In this document: positions 1-8,319 of the stretch, piece by piece
Layout: the number at the start of each line of letters is the position of its first letter
Position numbering within the stretch: the stretch's first letter is position 1
Origin: Algibacter_G agarivorans
GTDB lineage: Bacteria > Bacteroidota > Bacteroidia > Flavobacteriales > Flavobacteriaceae
Assembly (NCBI RefSeq): GCF_039543245.1
Contig: NZ_BAABJJ010000030.1
Location: forward strand, 62,001 to 126,000
Reading direction: 5' to 3'
Length of the DNA: 64,000 nucleotides
Translations under genes and position numbers: made by a program
The notes under the pieces: model-generated
Seen by the model: the letters and a program-made list of their open reading frames with translations, nothing else
Databases searched by the model: none
What the model was told of the DNA's origin: nothing

Positions 1-2
1 CA

Positions 3-830
3 AGTCCTGTAGCTTTTCTGCCAAGTGCCGGAGCTAACAAAACTTGGACTATTCAAGCAAAATTTACAAATGAGTTTAATTACGAAGGAAAATCGACTTC
101 TGAGTTTACTAATAATTGGGAAGACAAATTTTTTAATGGTTGGACTGGAGCTCGACCTACTTACTATTCAGCTAGTCAGTCAACCGTAACAGGTGGAGAA
201 ATGGTTTATAAAGCTACAATTGATAAAGTAAATGGAGAAGATGTGATAAGAACTGGCGTTGTTTCAAGTAAAGAAGCTGTGGGTTATCCAATGTATATGG
301 AGGCTAGAGTTAAAATAAGTGAGTCTGTATTGGCCTCAGCTGTTTGGATGTTAAGTAGCGACTCAGCTCAAGAAATTGATAATTTAGAAGCTTACGGCGA
401 TAAAACGAATAATTATTTTTCACAACGCTTACATTTAAGTCATCATACATTCAAAAGAAGTGGAGGTAATATAATCGATGATTATCAGCCTTCTGGACAA
501 GAAACTTATTATGCTGATGGTAAAGGTACAAAATGGGCAGACGATTATCATGATTATGGTGTACTTTGGTTAGACCCTTGGACATTAAAATATTATGTTG
601 ATGGAGAATTAGTACGTGAAACACCAACAAATCAAATAGATCCTCGAAATAATACTGATGGTACTGGTCTAAATAAAGATATGTATTTAATAATTAGTGC
701 CGCTTCACAGCCTTGGAGAGAAAAAACGAATCCACCTCAAGTGGATGATTATTTCACAAATCCGTCGGTTTTAAGTGATTCTAGATCAACTATGCGCATA
801 GATTATATACGTACATATAAACCTCAGTGA
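3..830 (+). CDS. GH16 glycoside hydrolase, beta-agarase/porphyranase-like (5' end outside window)
   Basis: The reading frame is open from the first bases of the window, so this is the C-terminal 275 codons of a longer gene whose start and signal peptide are not visible. The GH16 retaining-hydrolase signature EIDNLE lies at 372-389, giving a likely nucleophile Glu (372), assisting Asp (378) and acid/base Glu (387). The upstream segment with WEDKFFNGWTG, and the following RLHLSHHTF, resemble the substrate cleft of GH16 agarases and porphyranases rather than laminarinases. The protein ends directly after the catalytic jelly roll (RIDYIRTYKPQ), with no carbohydrate-binding module or secretion tail. 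The family cuts beta-1,4 links in red-algal galactans. Agarase versus porphyranase cannot be decided from this sequence. Confidence 0.85.
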   Translation, partial: SPVAFLPSAGANKTWTIQAKFTNEFNYEGKSTSEFTNNWEDKFFNGWTGARPTYYSASQSTVTGGEMVYKATIDKVNGEDVIRTGVVSSKEAVGYPMYMEARVKISESVLASAVWMLSSDSAQEIDNLEAYGDKTNNYFSQRLHLSHHTFKRSGGNIIDDYQPSGQETYYADGKGTKWADDYHDYGVLWLDPWTLKYYVDGELVRETPTNQIDPRNNTDGTGLNKDMYLIISAASQPWREKTNPPQVDDYFTNPSVLSDSRSTMRIDYIRTYKPQ

Positions 831-1033
831 GTTTCGCGTTAGGTATTTCAATGAAAACTCGCTCCGTAAAGTCTCCTCTTTTCTTGAAAAGCCCCAAAAA
901 CTACGATAAAAGACAGGGGTTTAAGGCTTTGTCCTACATGTTAGATGGTTGAATGTTTATTTTATTTTTATTTCATCATTTTAGTTGTTTTAAAACTTTA
1001 TATTTAGTCTTTAATTTTTAAAATATTTGAAAC

Positions 1034-1651
1034 ATGTTTTGGTTTCATGAGGATTTAGAGCGACTTGAAAATGAAATAAATGCATTGGAATTTAATCCAA
1101 AGTTAGTTTTTTATGGTAGTTCTACATTTACTTTGTGGAGTGAATTAACTACCGTTTATAAGGAGTTTAACTCTGTTAATTTAGGTTTTGGAGGCTCTAC
1201 TTTAGCAGCATGTACCTGGTTTTTTGATCGTGTTTTTGAAAATATAAAAGAGGTAGATGCTATTGTTATTTATGCAGGCGATAATGACTTAGGAGAGGGG
1301 AGGCACCCAGAAGAAGTTGTTTTGTACTTAGAAAGCTTATTAGCTAAGATTAGATCAAAATATGGAAATGTAAAGTGTACATGTATTTCTATAAAACCAA
1401 GTATTTCTCGTAGGCACTTGTTGGAAAGTATTCATTATGCTAACAGCAAGATAAAAGAATTAATGTCTAAAGCCCCTAATTTTTATTATGTCAATATCTA
1501 TGATGTGTTATTGGATGAAAAAGGAGAGCCTATTGCAAAATATTTTGAAGAAGATGGTTTGCATTTTAATGTTGAGGGTTACCGGTTATTGTTAGATATA
1601 CTGAAAGTGCATCCTGAAATATTTCCTCAAAAAATAATTGAGAAAGTATAG
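1034..1651 (+). CDS. SGNH/GDSL-type hydrolase
   Basis: A protein of 205 residues with the four SGNH blocks in order: GSST near residue 29 (Ser nucleophile block, replacing GDS), GFGGST near 51 (block II Gly), AGDNDLG near 81 (block III Asn) and DGLHFN near 175 (block V Asp and His). It has no signal peptide or lipobox, so it is probably cytoplasmic. The family removes acyl groups from lipids, sugars or peptidoglycan. The adjacent GH16 and esterase genes make a carbohydrate deacetylase plausible, but that is inference. It is followed after about 30 bases by the esterase gene, so the two are probably co-transcribed. Confidence 0.8.
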   Translation: MFWFHEDLERLENEINALEFNPKLVFYGSSTFTLWSELTTVYKEFNSVNLGFGGSTLAACTWFFDRVFENIKEVDAIVIYAGDNDLGEGRHPEEVVLYLESLLAKIRSKYGNVKCTCISIKPSISRRHLLESIHYANSKIKELMSKAPNFYYVNIYDVLLDEKGEPIAKYFEEDGLHFNVEGYRLLLDILKVHPEIFPQKIIEKV

Positions 1652-1685
1652 TTGAAGAAAGCTGTTAAGACTAAATTGGGGTTTG

Positions 1686-2414
1686 ATGAAAAGGGAGTAT
1701 CATAAATGGTATAGCCATAATCTTGAAAGAGATATGGAACTTCTTATATTTGGCTACTCTGGTGCTAAAGTTCTGTTTTTTCCTCCACGAATGGGGCGGT
1801 TTTATGATTATGAAAACTGGAAAGTTATTGCTGCGCTTGAGCCAAAAATATCAAATGGCGATTTGCAGTTGTTTTGTGTGGATAGCATAGATTTAGAATC
1901 TTTTTATAATAGTTTTAAGCATCCAGGGTATCGTATTTATAGACATATTCAGTATGAAAAATATGTTCTTGAAGAAGTACTTCCGTTAGCTAATTTAATT
2001 AATCGAAACAAGAATATTATTTCGGCAGGGTGTAGTTTAGGTGCATATCATGCCGTAAATGTTGCTATGCGGCATCCACATTTATTTTGTAAGGTTGTTG
2101 GGATGAGTGGACGGTATGATCTTACAGAATCTAAAGGTTACTTTAATGATTTGTTAAGTGGTTTTCATAATGATTTTGTTTACTTTAATATGCCTAATCA
2201 GTTTTTAAAAAACATTGAAGACCCTGATTTGATTCAGAAATTAAATAAAATGGATATTATTTTAGCTATTGGAAAAGAAGATTCGTTTTTACAAAGTAAT
2301 TATACTCTATCTAATATTTTAAATGAAAAAGGAATATCTCATCAGTTTTATGAATGGGATAAAGAAGCACATAAAGCTAGATATTGGAGGAAAATGGTAG
2401 GTCTATATTTTTAA
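1686..2414 (+). CDS. alpha/beta-hydrolase, esterase D-like serine esterase
   Basis: A protein of 242 residues from the ATG at 1686; the in-frame TTG one codon upstream is a less likely start. The nucleophile elbow GCSLG places the catalytic Ser near residue 117. GKEDSF (Asp near 199) and KEAH (His near 229) complete a plausible triad with the right spacing for the putative-esterase branch of the alpha/beta-hydrolases (esterase D, feruloyl-esterase-like). There is no signal peptide. It sits downstream of the SGNH hydrolase on the same strand. The substrate is unknown; an acyl ester on a sugar is a reasonable guess from the neighbours only. Confidence 0.75.
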   Translation: MKREYHKWYSHNLERDMELLIFGYSGAKVLFFPPRMGRFYDYENWKVIAALEPKISNGDLQLFCVDSIDLESFYNSFKHPGYRIYRHIQYEKYVLEEVLPLANLINRNKNIISAGCSLGAYHAVNVAMRHPHLFCKVVGMSGRYDLTESKGYFNDLLSGFHNDFVYFNMPNQFLKNIEDPDLIQKLNKMDIILAIGKEDSFLQSNYTLSNILNEKGISHQFYEWDKEAHKARYWRKMVGLYF

Positions 2415-2505
2415 ATTAAAATAAAAAGGCCATTATTCACTAGAGCATAGACGCCCACTCCGTTAAGTCCTCCCGACTTTGAGGAACACAAGCTTTTTCA
2501 ATTAA

Positions 2506-2533
2506 AAAAGCGCATCGGTTAAAATGCGCTTTT
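2506..2533. terminator. bidirectional intrinsic terminator between convergent genes
   Basis: A perfect 10-bp stem (AAAAGCGCAT with ATGCGCTTTT) encloses a short loop. An A-tract on the left and a T-tract on the right let it work for both the esterase transcript (plus) and the leuA-leuB transcript (minus), which converge here. Confidence 0.8.
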
Positions 2534-2574
2534 AAGAATCCCAATATTTTAATTTTGGTGACTAACTCAAATAA

Positions 2575-3693
2575 TTAAATAATTGTGGACTGTCCTAAAT
2601 GTATGTTTGTAAAGTTTAAGTTTGTTTCTTCTGGATTTTGTATAAAATCTTCTATAAAATCGCCCACTTTTGTCGTGCTAATGTTATCGTATTTAGTATT
2701 TAAATCGGGCGTTGTTATATGAAGTTTTAATGATTTATCAACACCTTCTCTAACAAGAGCGGCTTCATCATATAACCCAAAATAATCTAATAACATGCCT
2801 GCCGATAAAATAGATGCAATAGGGTTTGCAATGCCTTTGTTTGCTGCTTTGGTGTAAGCACCATGGATAGGTTCAAACATGGCATGCTTATCGCCAATTG
2901 ATGCCGATGCTAATACCCCAATGGAGCCCACAATAACGCTAGCTTCTTCTGAAAGGATGTCACCAAACATGTTTTCGGTTAAAATAACATCAAACTGTCT
3001 TGGGTTAATAATAAGTTCCATGGCAGCATTGTCAATATACATATAGTTTAACCTAACATTTGGATATTGCGGTGCTATTTCTTGCACGACACGCCGCCAA
3101 AGACGAGAGCTTTCTAAAACATTAGCTTTGTCTACTAAAGTCAGCTTGCGCTTTCTAGATTGCGCTGCTTTAAACGCTAGATGAGCAATGCGTTCTATTT
3201 CAAACCGACTATATCTACAGGTGTCTGTGGCAGTATTGCCATCTTCGCTAAGATGTCTTTCTCCAAAATAAATACCACCTGTTAATTCTCTGTAAATAAG
3301 AATATTGGTGTCTTTAATTTGCTTTACTTTTAATGAAGATTTATTTAATAAATCTTCATAGGCAATTACGGGCCGTATGTTGGTGTATAATCCGAGTTCT
3401 TTGCGAATGCCTAAAAGCCCTTGTTCTGGACGTATTTTAGCATTAGGGTCGTTATCGTATTTTGTGTCTCCAATGGCTCCAAATAAAACGGCATCTGCTT
3501 TTTTACAGATGTTGATAGTTTCTTCCGGTAATGGGTTCCCCGTTTTATTAATGGCACTGGCACCAACTAATGCTTTCTTAAAAGTAAATATATGATTGAA
3601 TTCCATAGCTATAGCTTTCAAAACCTTAACGGCTTGAGCGGTAACTTCTGGTCCTATGCCATCGCCAGGTAAAACGGCAATATTTAATTTCAT
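2575..3693 (-). CDS. leuB: 3-isopropylmalate dehydrogenase
   Basis: LeuB oxidises and decarboxylates 3-isopropylmalate to 2-oxoisocaproate in leucine synthesis. The protein has 372 residues, close to the family length. Visible hallmarks are the N-terminal GDGIGPEV, the substrate-binding arginine stretch with RELTGGIYFG, the catalytic-loop YIDNAAM and ENMFGDILSEE, and the cofactor loop region EPIHGAYTKAANKGIANPIA. It lies 81 bases downstream of leuA on the same strand. The leuC and leuD genes for the intervening isomerase are not in this window, so the pathway must be completed elsewhere. Confidence 0.95.
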   Translation of the reverse strand: MKLNIAVLPGDGIGPEVTAQAVKVLKAIAMEFNHIFTFKKALVGASAINKTGNPLPEETINICKKADAVLFGAIGDTKYDNDPNAKIRPEQGLLGIRKELGLYTNIRPVIAYEDLLNKSSLKVKQIKDTNILIYRELTGGIYFGERHLSEDGNTATDTCRYSRFEIERIAHLAFKAAQSRKRKLTLVDKANVLESSRLWRRVVQEIAPQYPNVRLNYMYIDNAAMELIINPRQFDVILTENMFGDILSEEASVIVGSIGVLASASIGDKHAMFEPIHGAYTKAANKGIANPIASILSAGMLLDYFGLYDEAALVREGVDKSLKLHITTPDLNTKYDNISTTKVGDFIEDFIQNPEETNLNFTNIHLGQSTII

Positions 3694-3774
3694 TCAAATT
3701 GGTTTAATTTTCCTTAAAAGGAAAAAGGAATTATAAATTAAACGGATTAGGCTTAATTAATGAAATTTATTCGA

Positions 3775-4950
3775 TTAAGAGGAAACAATTTCTTTGTATA
3801 CCTTACTGTTCTCAATTATTTGGTGGATATCGTTATCATCAACTTCTTTTTTCTTATCGGCAAAATCTAAAAAGTTAGTATAAATTTCGTCTAATTGAAG
3901 TTTGGTTAATTCGTATCCCACATTTTTTGCTCTATATGCCAATGCGGCTCTACCGCTTCTTGCCGTTAATACAATAGCAGATTCTGTTACACCAACATCT
4001 TTTGGGTCTATAATTTCGTAAGTTTCACGATTTTTAATCACGCCATCTTGATGAATCCCAGAACTGTGTGCAAAGGCATTAGCTCCAACAATGGCTTTAT
4101 TTGGTTGGGTGTAAATACCCATACTGTCAGAAACTAATTGGCTAATACCATAAAGCATTTCTGTTTGAATTCTAGTATCAAGATTTAAGTAAGGATGTTG
4201 TTTTAAAATCATAACCACTTCCTCTAAAGCCGTATTTCCTGCACGTTCTCCAATACCATTTATCGTACATTCTATTTGACGGGCGCCATTAATGACACCT
4301 TCAATAGAGTTTGCTGTAGCAAGCCCTAAATCGTTATGGCAGTGACAAGATAAAATAGCTTTGTCAATACCTTTTACGTTTTCTTTCAAGTACTTGATTT
4401 TTGCACCATATTCATGCGGAAGGCAGTAACCAGTTGTATCTGGAATGTTTAAAACAGTAGCTCCTGCTTTAATTACAGCTTCGCAGACTCGCGCTAAATA
4501 TTCGTTATCGGTTCTGCCGGCATCCTCGGCATAAAACTCCACATCTTCAACAAAAGATTTTGCATAACTTACCGCTTTAACAGCACGTTCTATAATGGCT
4601 TCTTGAGTCGATTTGAATTTGAATTTTATATGAGAATCAGACGTTCCAATACCTGTATGGATTCTTGGTGTCTTAGCATATTTTAATGCTTCGGCAGCTA
4701 CTTTTATATCATTTTCTACAGAACGGGTTAACCCGCAAACTGTTGCATGTTTTACAATTTTAGAAATGGCTTCAACCGATTTAAAATCACCGGGGCTTGA
4801 TACTGGGAAGCCAGCTTCAATAATATCCACGCCTAAATTATCAAGCTGTTCAGCAATAATTAATTTCTGTTCAGTATTTAGCTTACAGCCAGGGACTTGC
4901 TCGCCATCTCTTAGCGTGGTATCAAAAATTTGGACTTTATTATCAGACAT
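3775..4950 (-). CDS. leuA: 2-isopropylmalate synthase, short form
   Basis: Condenses acetyl-CoA with 2-oxoisovalerate, the first committed step of leucine synthesis. The DRE-TIM barrel signature TTLRDGEQVPG lies at residues 11-21 (catalytic Arg14 and Asp15), and the metal-binding HCHNDLG is present. With 391 residues it consists of the barrel and a short helical tail only. The C-terminal LeuA regulatory domain of about 120-130 residues that mediates leucine feedback in the canonical enzyme of about 510 residues is missing. A homocitrate-synthase-like enzyme would have similar length, but the direct link to leuB supports LeuA. Confidence 0.9.
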   Translation of the reverse strand: MSDNKVQIFDTTLRDGEQVPGCKLNTEQKLIIAEQLDNLGVDIIEAGFPVSSPGDFKSVEAISKIVKHATVCGLTRSVENDIKVAAEALKYAKTPRIHTGIGTSDSHIKFKFKSTQEAIIERAVKAVSYAKSFVEDVEFYAEDAGRTDNEYLARVCEAVIKAGATVLNIPDTTGYCLPHEYGAKIKYLKENVKGIDKAILSCHCHNDLGLATANSIEGVINGARQIECTINGIGERAGNTALEEVVMILKQHPYLNLDTRIQTEMLYGISQLVSDSMGIYTQPNKAIVGANAFAHSSGIHQDGVIKNRETYEIIDPKDVGVTESAIVLTARSGRAALAYRAKNVGYELTKLQLDEIYTNFLDFADKKKEVDDNDIHQIIENSKVYKEIVSS

Positions 4951-5085
4951 TTATTGAAATATATTTTCGTATTGTTACACGAATGTATATTTTGGTTTCT
5001 TAAATAGAGAATTCAACATATTGTTTTTACGATGTTTAACTTCGTAATTACTTAATTAAATAACTGACAATAAGATAGTTAATGC

Positions 5086-5093
5086 TATTTTTA
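5086..5093 (+). promoter_or_regulatory. candidate -7 element for the gene at 5099
   Basis: TATTTTTA differs by one base from the Bacteroidota -7 consensus TAnnTTTG and ends only five bases before the ATG at 5099. The -33 element is poor (CTG at 5064-5066, 19-base spacing). If it is real, the mRNA would have almost no 5' leader. Confidence 0.35.
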
Positions 5094-5098
5094 CACCT

Positions 5099-6649
5099 AT
5101 GACAAGAGAGCAAAAAGATAATTTGTTTGTTTTGATAAAGTCGTTGTCTAAATCTGAAAAAAGACAATTTAAGCTTTATGTAGGAAGATTGGGGGTAAAT
5201 GAAGACTCAAAATTCTTGATGCTTTTTAATATTCTTGATAAACTTTCAGTTTATGACGAAGCTATTATTCTGAAGAAAGGTATAGTAAAAAAACAGCAAT
5301 TATCTAACCTGAAAGCACATTTATATAAGCAGATATTAATTAGTTTACGATTAAACCCTTCGCACCAAGATATCAGAATTCAGATACGTGAGCAGTTAGA
5401 TTTTGCAACCATTCTATATCATAAAGGGCTTTATAAACAAAGTTTAAAAATTTTAGATAAAGCAAAAAATTTAGCTATTTCGCATGAAGAAAAAAATGTG
5501 GCTTACGAGATTGTTGAACTTGAGAAAGTAATTGAATCTCAGTATATTACACGAAGTCTTAGTAACAGGGCCGACGAACTTTCTATTCAAGCTAAAGAGT
5601 TAAGTCAGCATAATGTATTGGCTAGTAAACTTTCCAATTTGTCGCTTCAATTATATGGGCAGTTTTTAAAAACGGGTTATGTGAAAAATAAATCTGAAAC
5701 AAAACGTATTACCCAGTATTTCAATGATAGACTTCCTAAATATGATATTAATGATTTAGGATTCAGAGAAAAATTATGGCTTTATAAAGCACATTTGTGG
5801 TATAGCTTTTTAACACAAGATTTTTTGGCTTGCTACAAATATGCTTCTAAGTGGGTAGATTTGTTTTATAAAAACAAAGACATGATTGTTTTAAATCCAG
5901 TCTTTTTTTTAAGAGGAAATCATTATTTGTTAGAAGCGTTATTTTATTTAAAGCAGTATGAAAAGTTTAAGGAAGCCTTATTTAAATTTGAAGAAATAAC
6001 CAAAGAAAAATGGTTCCCTTTTGATGATAATATTGATGGATTAGCCTTCTTGTATATTTACAATAACAAGTTTAATTTACATTTTATTGAAGGTAGTTTT
6101 GATGAAGGTTTACCTTTGATTGATGAGGTCTTAGAGCGTTTAAAGAATTATAAAGACCGTATAGACGAGCATCATATTATGGTGTTTTACTACAAGATAG
6201 CCAGTATGTATTTTGGTGCAGGCGAAAACAAAAAATGTATTTATTTTTTAGAAAAAATAATCAGCAACAAATCATTACAAATGCGCGAAGATTTGTTGTG
6301 TTTTTCTAGAATATTGAACCTTGTAGCGCATTATGAGGCTGGGTTAGATTATAACTTGGATGTTTTAATTAGAAGTACCTATAAGTTTTTGATTAAAATG
6401 GAGGACTTATATGAAGTGCAAAAGGAATTCATTAAATTTTTAAGAGGGTTGGGTGATATTTATCCTCACGAAGTAAAAGGTGAATTTATAAAACTTCATA
6501 AGAAATTGAAGGAGTTTGAAGATGACCCTTACCAAAGTCGTGCTTTCTTATATTTAGATATTATTTCTTGGTTAGAGTCCAAAATCCAGAATAAACCTAT
6601 TGGATTGATTATTAGAAAAAAGTTTCAAGATAATATAGCGCGAAAATAA
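5099..6649 (+). CDS. conserved alpha-helical protein of unknown function
   Basis: A protein of 516 residues that I do not recognise as a named family. It is highly charged and appears almost wholly alpha-helical, with no signal peptide, membrane segment or cysteine-rich motif. The stretch from about residue 100 to 480 has recurring helix pairs of roughly 35-40 residues (for example YHKGLYKQSLKILDKAKNLA and YYKIASMYFGAGENKKCIYF) of the kind seen in TPR-like solenoids, which suggests a scaffold or protein-binding role. The N-terminus (TREQKDNLFVLIKSLSKSEK) is basic and helical. It diverges from leuA and precedes the first SAM riboswitch. I cannot assign a function. Confidence 0.7.
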   Translation: MTREQKDNLFVLIKSLSKSEKRQFKLYVGRLGVNEDSKFLMLFNILDKLSVYDEAIILKKGIVKKQQLSNLKAHLYKQILISLRLNPSHQDIRIQIREQLDFATILYHKGLYKQSLKILDKAKNLAISHEEKNVAYEIVELEKVIESQYITRSLSNRADELSIQAKELSQHNVLASKLSNLSLQLYGQFLKTGYVKNKSETKRITQYFNDRLPKYDINDLGFREKLWLYKAHLWYSFLTQDFLACYKYASKWVDLFYKNKDMIVLNPVFFLRGNHYLLEALFYLKQYEKFKEALFKFEEITKEKWFPFDDNIDGLAFLYIYNNKFNLHFIEGSFDEGLPLIDEVLERLKNYKDRIDEHHIMVFYYKIASMYFGAGENKKCIYFLEKIISNKSLQMREDLLCFSRILNLVAHYEAGLDYNLDVLIRSTYKFLIKMEDLYEVQKEFIKFLRGLGDIYPHEVKGEFIKLHKKLKEFEDDPYQSRAFLYLDIISWLESKIQNKPIGLIIRKKFQDNIARK

Positions 6650-6675
6650 GTTTTTCTGAAATTTTCATCAAAAAA

Positions 6676-6708
6676 TTTGGATATTAACTTTTTCTGAACG
6701 AATATTTG
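6676..6708 (+). promoter_or_regulatory. candidate promoter for the metY riboswitch transcript
   Basis: TTTG at 6676-6679 and AATATTTG at 6701-6708 approximate the Bacteroidota -33 and -7 elements with 21-base spacing. Transcription would start about 25 bases before the riboswitch aptamer. Confidence 0.45.
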
Positions 6709-6737
6709 CATCACAAAGTTCAAACACGTATTGAAAT

Positions 6738-6855
6738 GTTATCAAGAAAGGCGGAGGGATTAGACCCGTTGAAGCCTTAGCAACCCTTTACTTGTAAAGA
6801 AGGTGCTAAATTCTACTTAAACTACTAAATGTATTTAGTGTTTTAGATAGATAAC
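6738..6855 (+). ncRNA. SAM-I (S-box) riboswitch upstream of metY
   Basis: The aptamer is bounded by a perfect P1 helix, GTTATC (6738-6743) with GATAAC (6850-6855). Between them are the S-box core blocks in order: AGAAAGGCGGAGGGATTAGA, CCCGTTGAAGCCTTAGCAAC and AAGGTGCTAAATTC. There is a CTTTAC/GTAAAG hairpin in the third arm and a long AT-rich hairpin (about 6818-6845) as P4. SAM-I aptamers sense S-adenosylmethionine and normally switch methionine genes off. The 166 bases that follow are the expression platform. I could not identify a clear terminator there, so I do not claim whether control is by termination or translation. This accounts for most of the 372-base gene-free interval. Confidence 0.92.
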
Positions 6856-7021
6856 CCAACGAAATTGCTGTATGTAGTTTCTAAAATCTTTTTAACATTT
6901 TTCTATAAAGTACGCTTCGAAAGGAGTGATTTATTATTAACCAACAGCCTTTTTTATCTCTCCTTTGGTGAGGTCGGAAATATTGAATATATTTCCAAAT
7001 AAGGTCTAAAAAATTAGAAAA

Positions 7022-8296
7022 ATGAGTGATCAAAAATTAGCAACAAACGCATTACATGCAGGGCATGACGTAACAGCAAATGGTGGAGCAAGGGCAGTGC
7101 CTATTTATCAAACAACATCTTATGTGTTTAATAACTCAGACCATGCAGCAAACCTGTTTTCTTTACAAGAATTAGGGTTTATTTATACAAGATTAAATAA
7201 TCCAACCAATCAAATTTTACAAGATCGTCTTGCGGCCGTAGAAGGTGGTATAGGAGCCGTGGTATTTGCTTCAGGAACGGCAGCAATATCAACTGGATTA
7301 CTAACTTTATTAAAATCGGGAGATCACATTGTCGCTTCAAGTAGTTTGTACGGAGGTACTTATAATTTGTTGAGTGTAACTTTACCAAGATTTGGCATTA
7401 CAACAACATTTGTAGATGCTTCAAACCCTGATAATTTCAAGGATGCGGTGCAAGATAATACTAGAGCGTTCTTTGTAGAATCTTTAGGGAATCCTAAACT
7501 AGACGTTTTAGATTTAGAAGCGATTGCTGAACATTCCAAAGCAGCAGAAGTGCCTTTTATTGTTGATAATACAGTAGCAACTCCAGTATTATTAAACCCA
7601 ATTAAGCATGGCGCAAACATTGTAATACACTCATTAACCAAATATATTGGCGGACAAGGAACATCTCTTGGTGGTGCTATTATAGACGCAGGAACGTTTA
7701 ACTGGGCAAACGGAAAATTTCCTGAATTTACTGAGCCATCAGCAGGGTATCACGGATTAAAATATCATGAAGTTTTAGGAGCGGCATCTTATACTTTTAA
7801 ATTGATTTTAGAAGGATTAAGAGATTTTGGTGGCGCTATAAGTCCAACAAACGCATTTAATATCATTCAAGGTTTAGAAACGTTGCCAGTTAGAATCAAG
7901 CAACATAGTGAAAATGCATTAGAAATAGCTAAATGGTTAGAAGCGCAAGACGAAATAGCTTGGGTAAACTATCCTGGTTTAGAAAGTAGTAAATACAAAG
8001 CTTTAGCGGATAAGTATTTACCTAAAGGACAAAGTGGTATCGTAACTTTTGGTCATAAAGGTGGTTTTGATGCGGCTAAAAAAATAGCTGATAATACCAA
8101 GTTGTTTTCGTTGTTGGCAAATATTGGTGATACAAAATCTCTAATTATCCACCCCGGAAGTACAACGCATCAGCAGTTGGACGAAGCAGAACAAGAATCG
8201 GCAGGTGTATCTGGTGATTTAATTCGTTTGTCTGTTGGTATTGAAGATATTGACGATTTAAAAGCAGATTTAAAAGCGGCTTTTGAAACGATATAA
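7022..8296 (+). CDS. metY: O-acetylhomoserine sulfhydrylase (PLP enzyme)
   Basis: Makes homocysteine directly from O-acetylhomoserine and sulfide. The protein has 424 residues, the usual length for the long sulfhydrylase form. The PLP-binding Lys is Lys207 in HSLTKYIGGQGTS, and the Cys/Met-metabolism family blocks YTRLNNPT, FASGTAAI and VDNTVATP are all present. It is the first gene after a SAM-I riboswitch, and the gene for the enzyme that supplies its substrate (MetX domain) starts 23 bases later, so the pair forms one SAM-regulated transcript. The homologue at 11870 is a second member of the same family. Confidence 0.9.
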   Translation: MSDQKLATNALHAGHDVTANGGARAVPIYQTTSYVFNNSDHAANLFSLQELGFIYTRLNNPTNQILQDRLAAVEGGIGAVVFASGTAAISTGLLTLLKSGDHIVASSSLYGGTYNLLSVTLPRFGITTTFVDASNPDNFKDAVQDNTRAFFVESLGNPKLDVLDLEAIAEHSKAAEVPFIVDNTVATPVLLNPIKHGANIVIHSLTKYIGGQGTSLGGAIIDAGTFNWANGKFPEFTEPSAGYHGLKYHEVLGAASYTFKLILEGLRDFGGAISPTNAFNIIQGLETLPVRIKQHSENALEIAKWLEAQDEIAWVNYPGLESSKYKALADKYLPKGQSGIVTFGHKGGFDAAKKIADNTKLFSLLANIGDTKSLIIHPGSTTHQQLDEAEQESAGVSGDLIRLSVGIEDIDDLKADLKAAFETI

Positions 8297-8319
8297 TTAA
8301 ATATAAACAAAAACAACAA

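Noticed and set aside
832..930. Possible remnant of the GCGTTAGGGATTG repeat after the GH16 gene (GCGTTAGGTATTTCAATG, then CCGTAAAG)
   Set aside because: Only the first bases match and the order of the later blocks is lost. I could not support it as a copy, and the rest of this 200-base gap shows nothing clear.
6920..6966. AAAGGAG and CTCCTTT complementary pair downstream of the first riboswitch, as a possible expression-platform hairpin
   Set aside because: The arms are only 7 bp with a 33-base loop, and neither a T-run nor a start codon is adjacent. Too weak to annotate.
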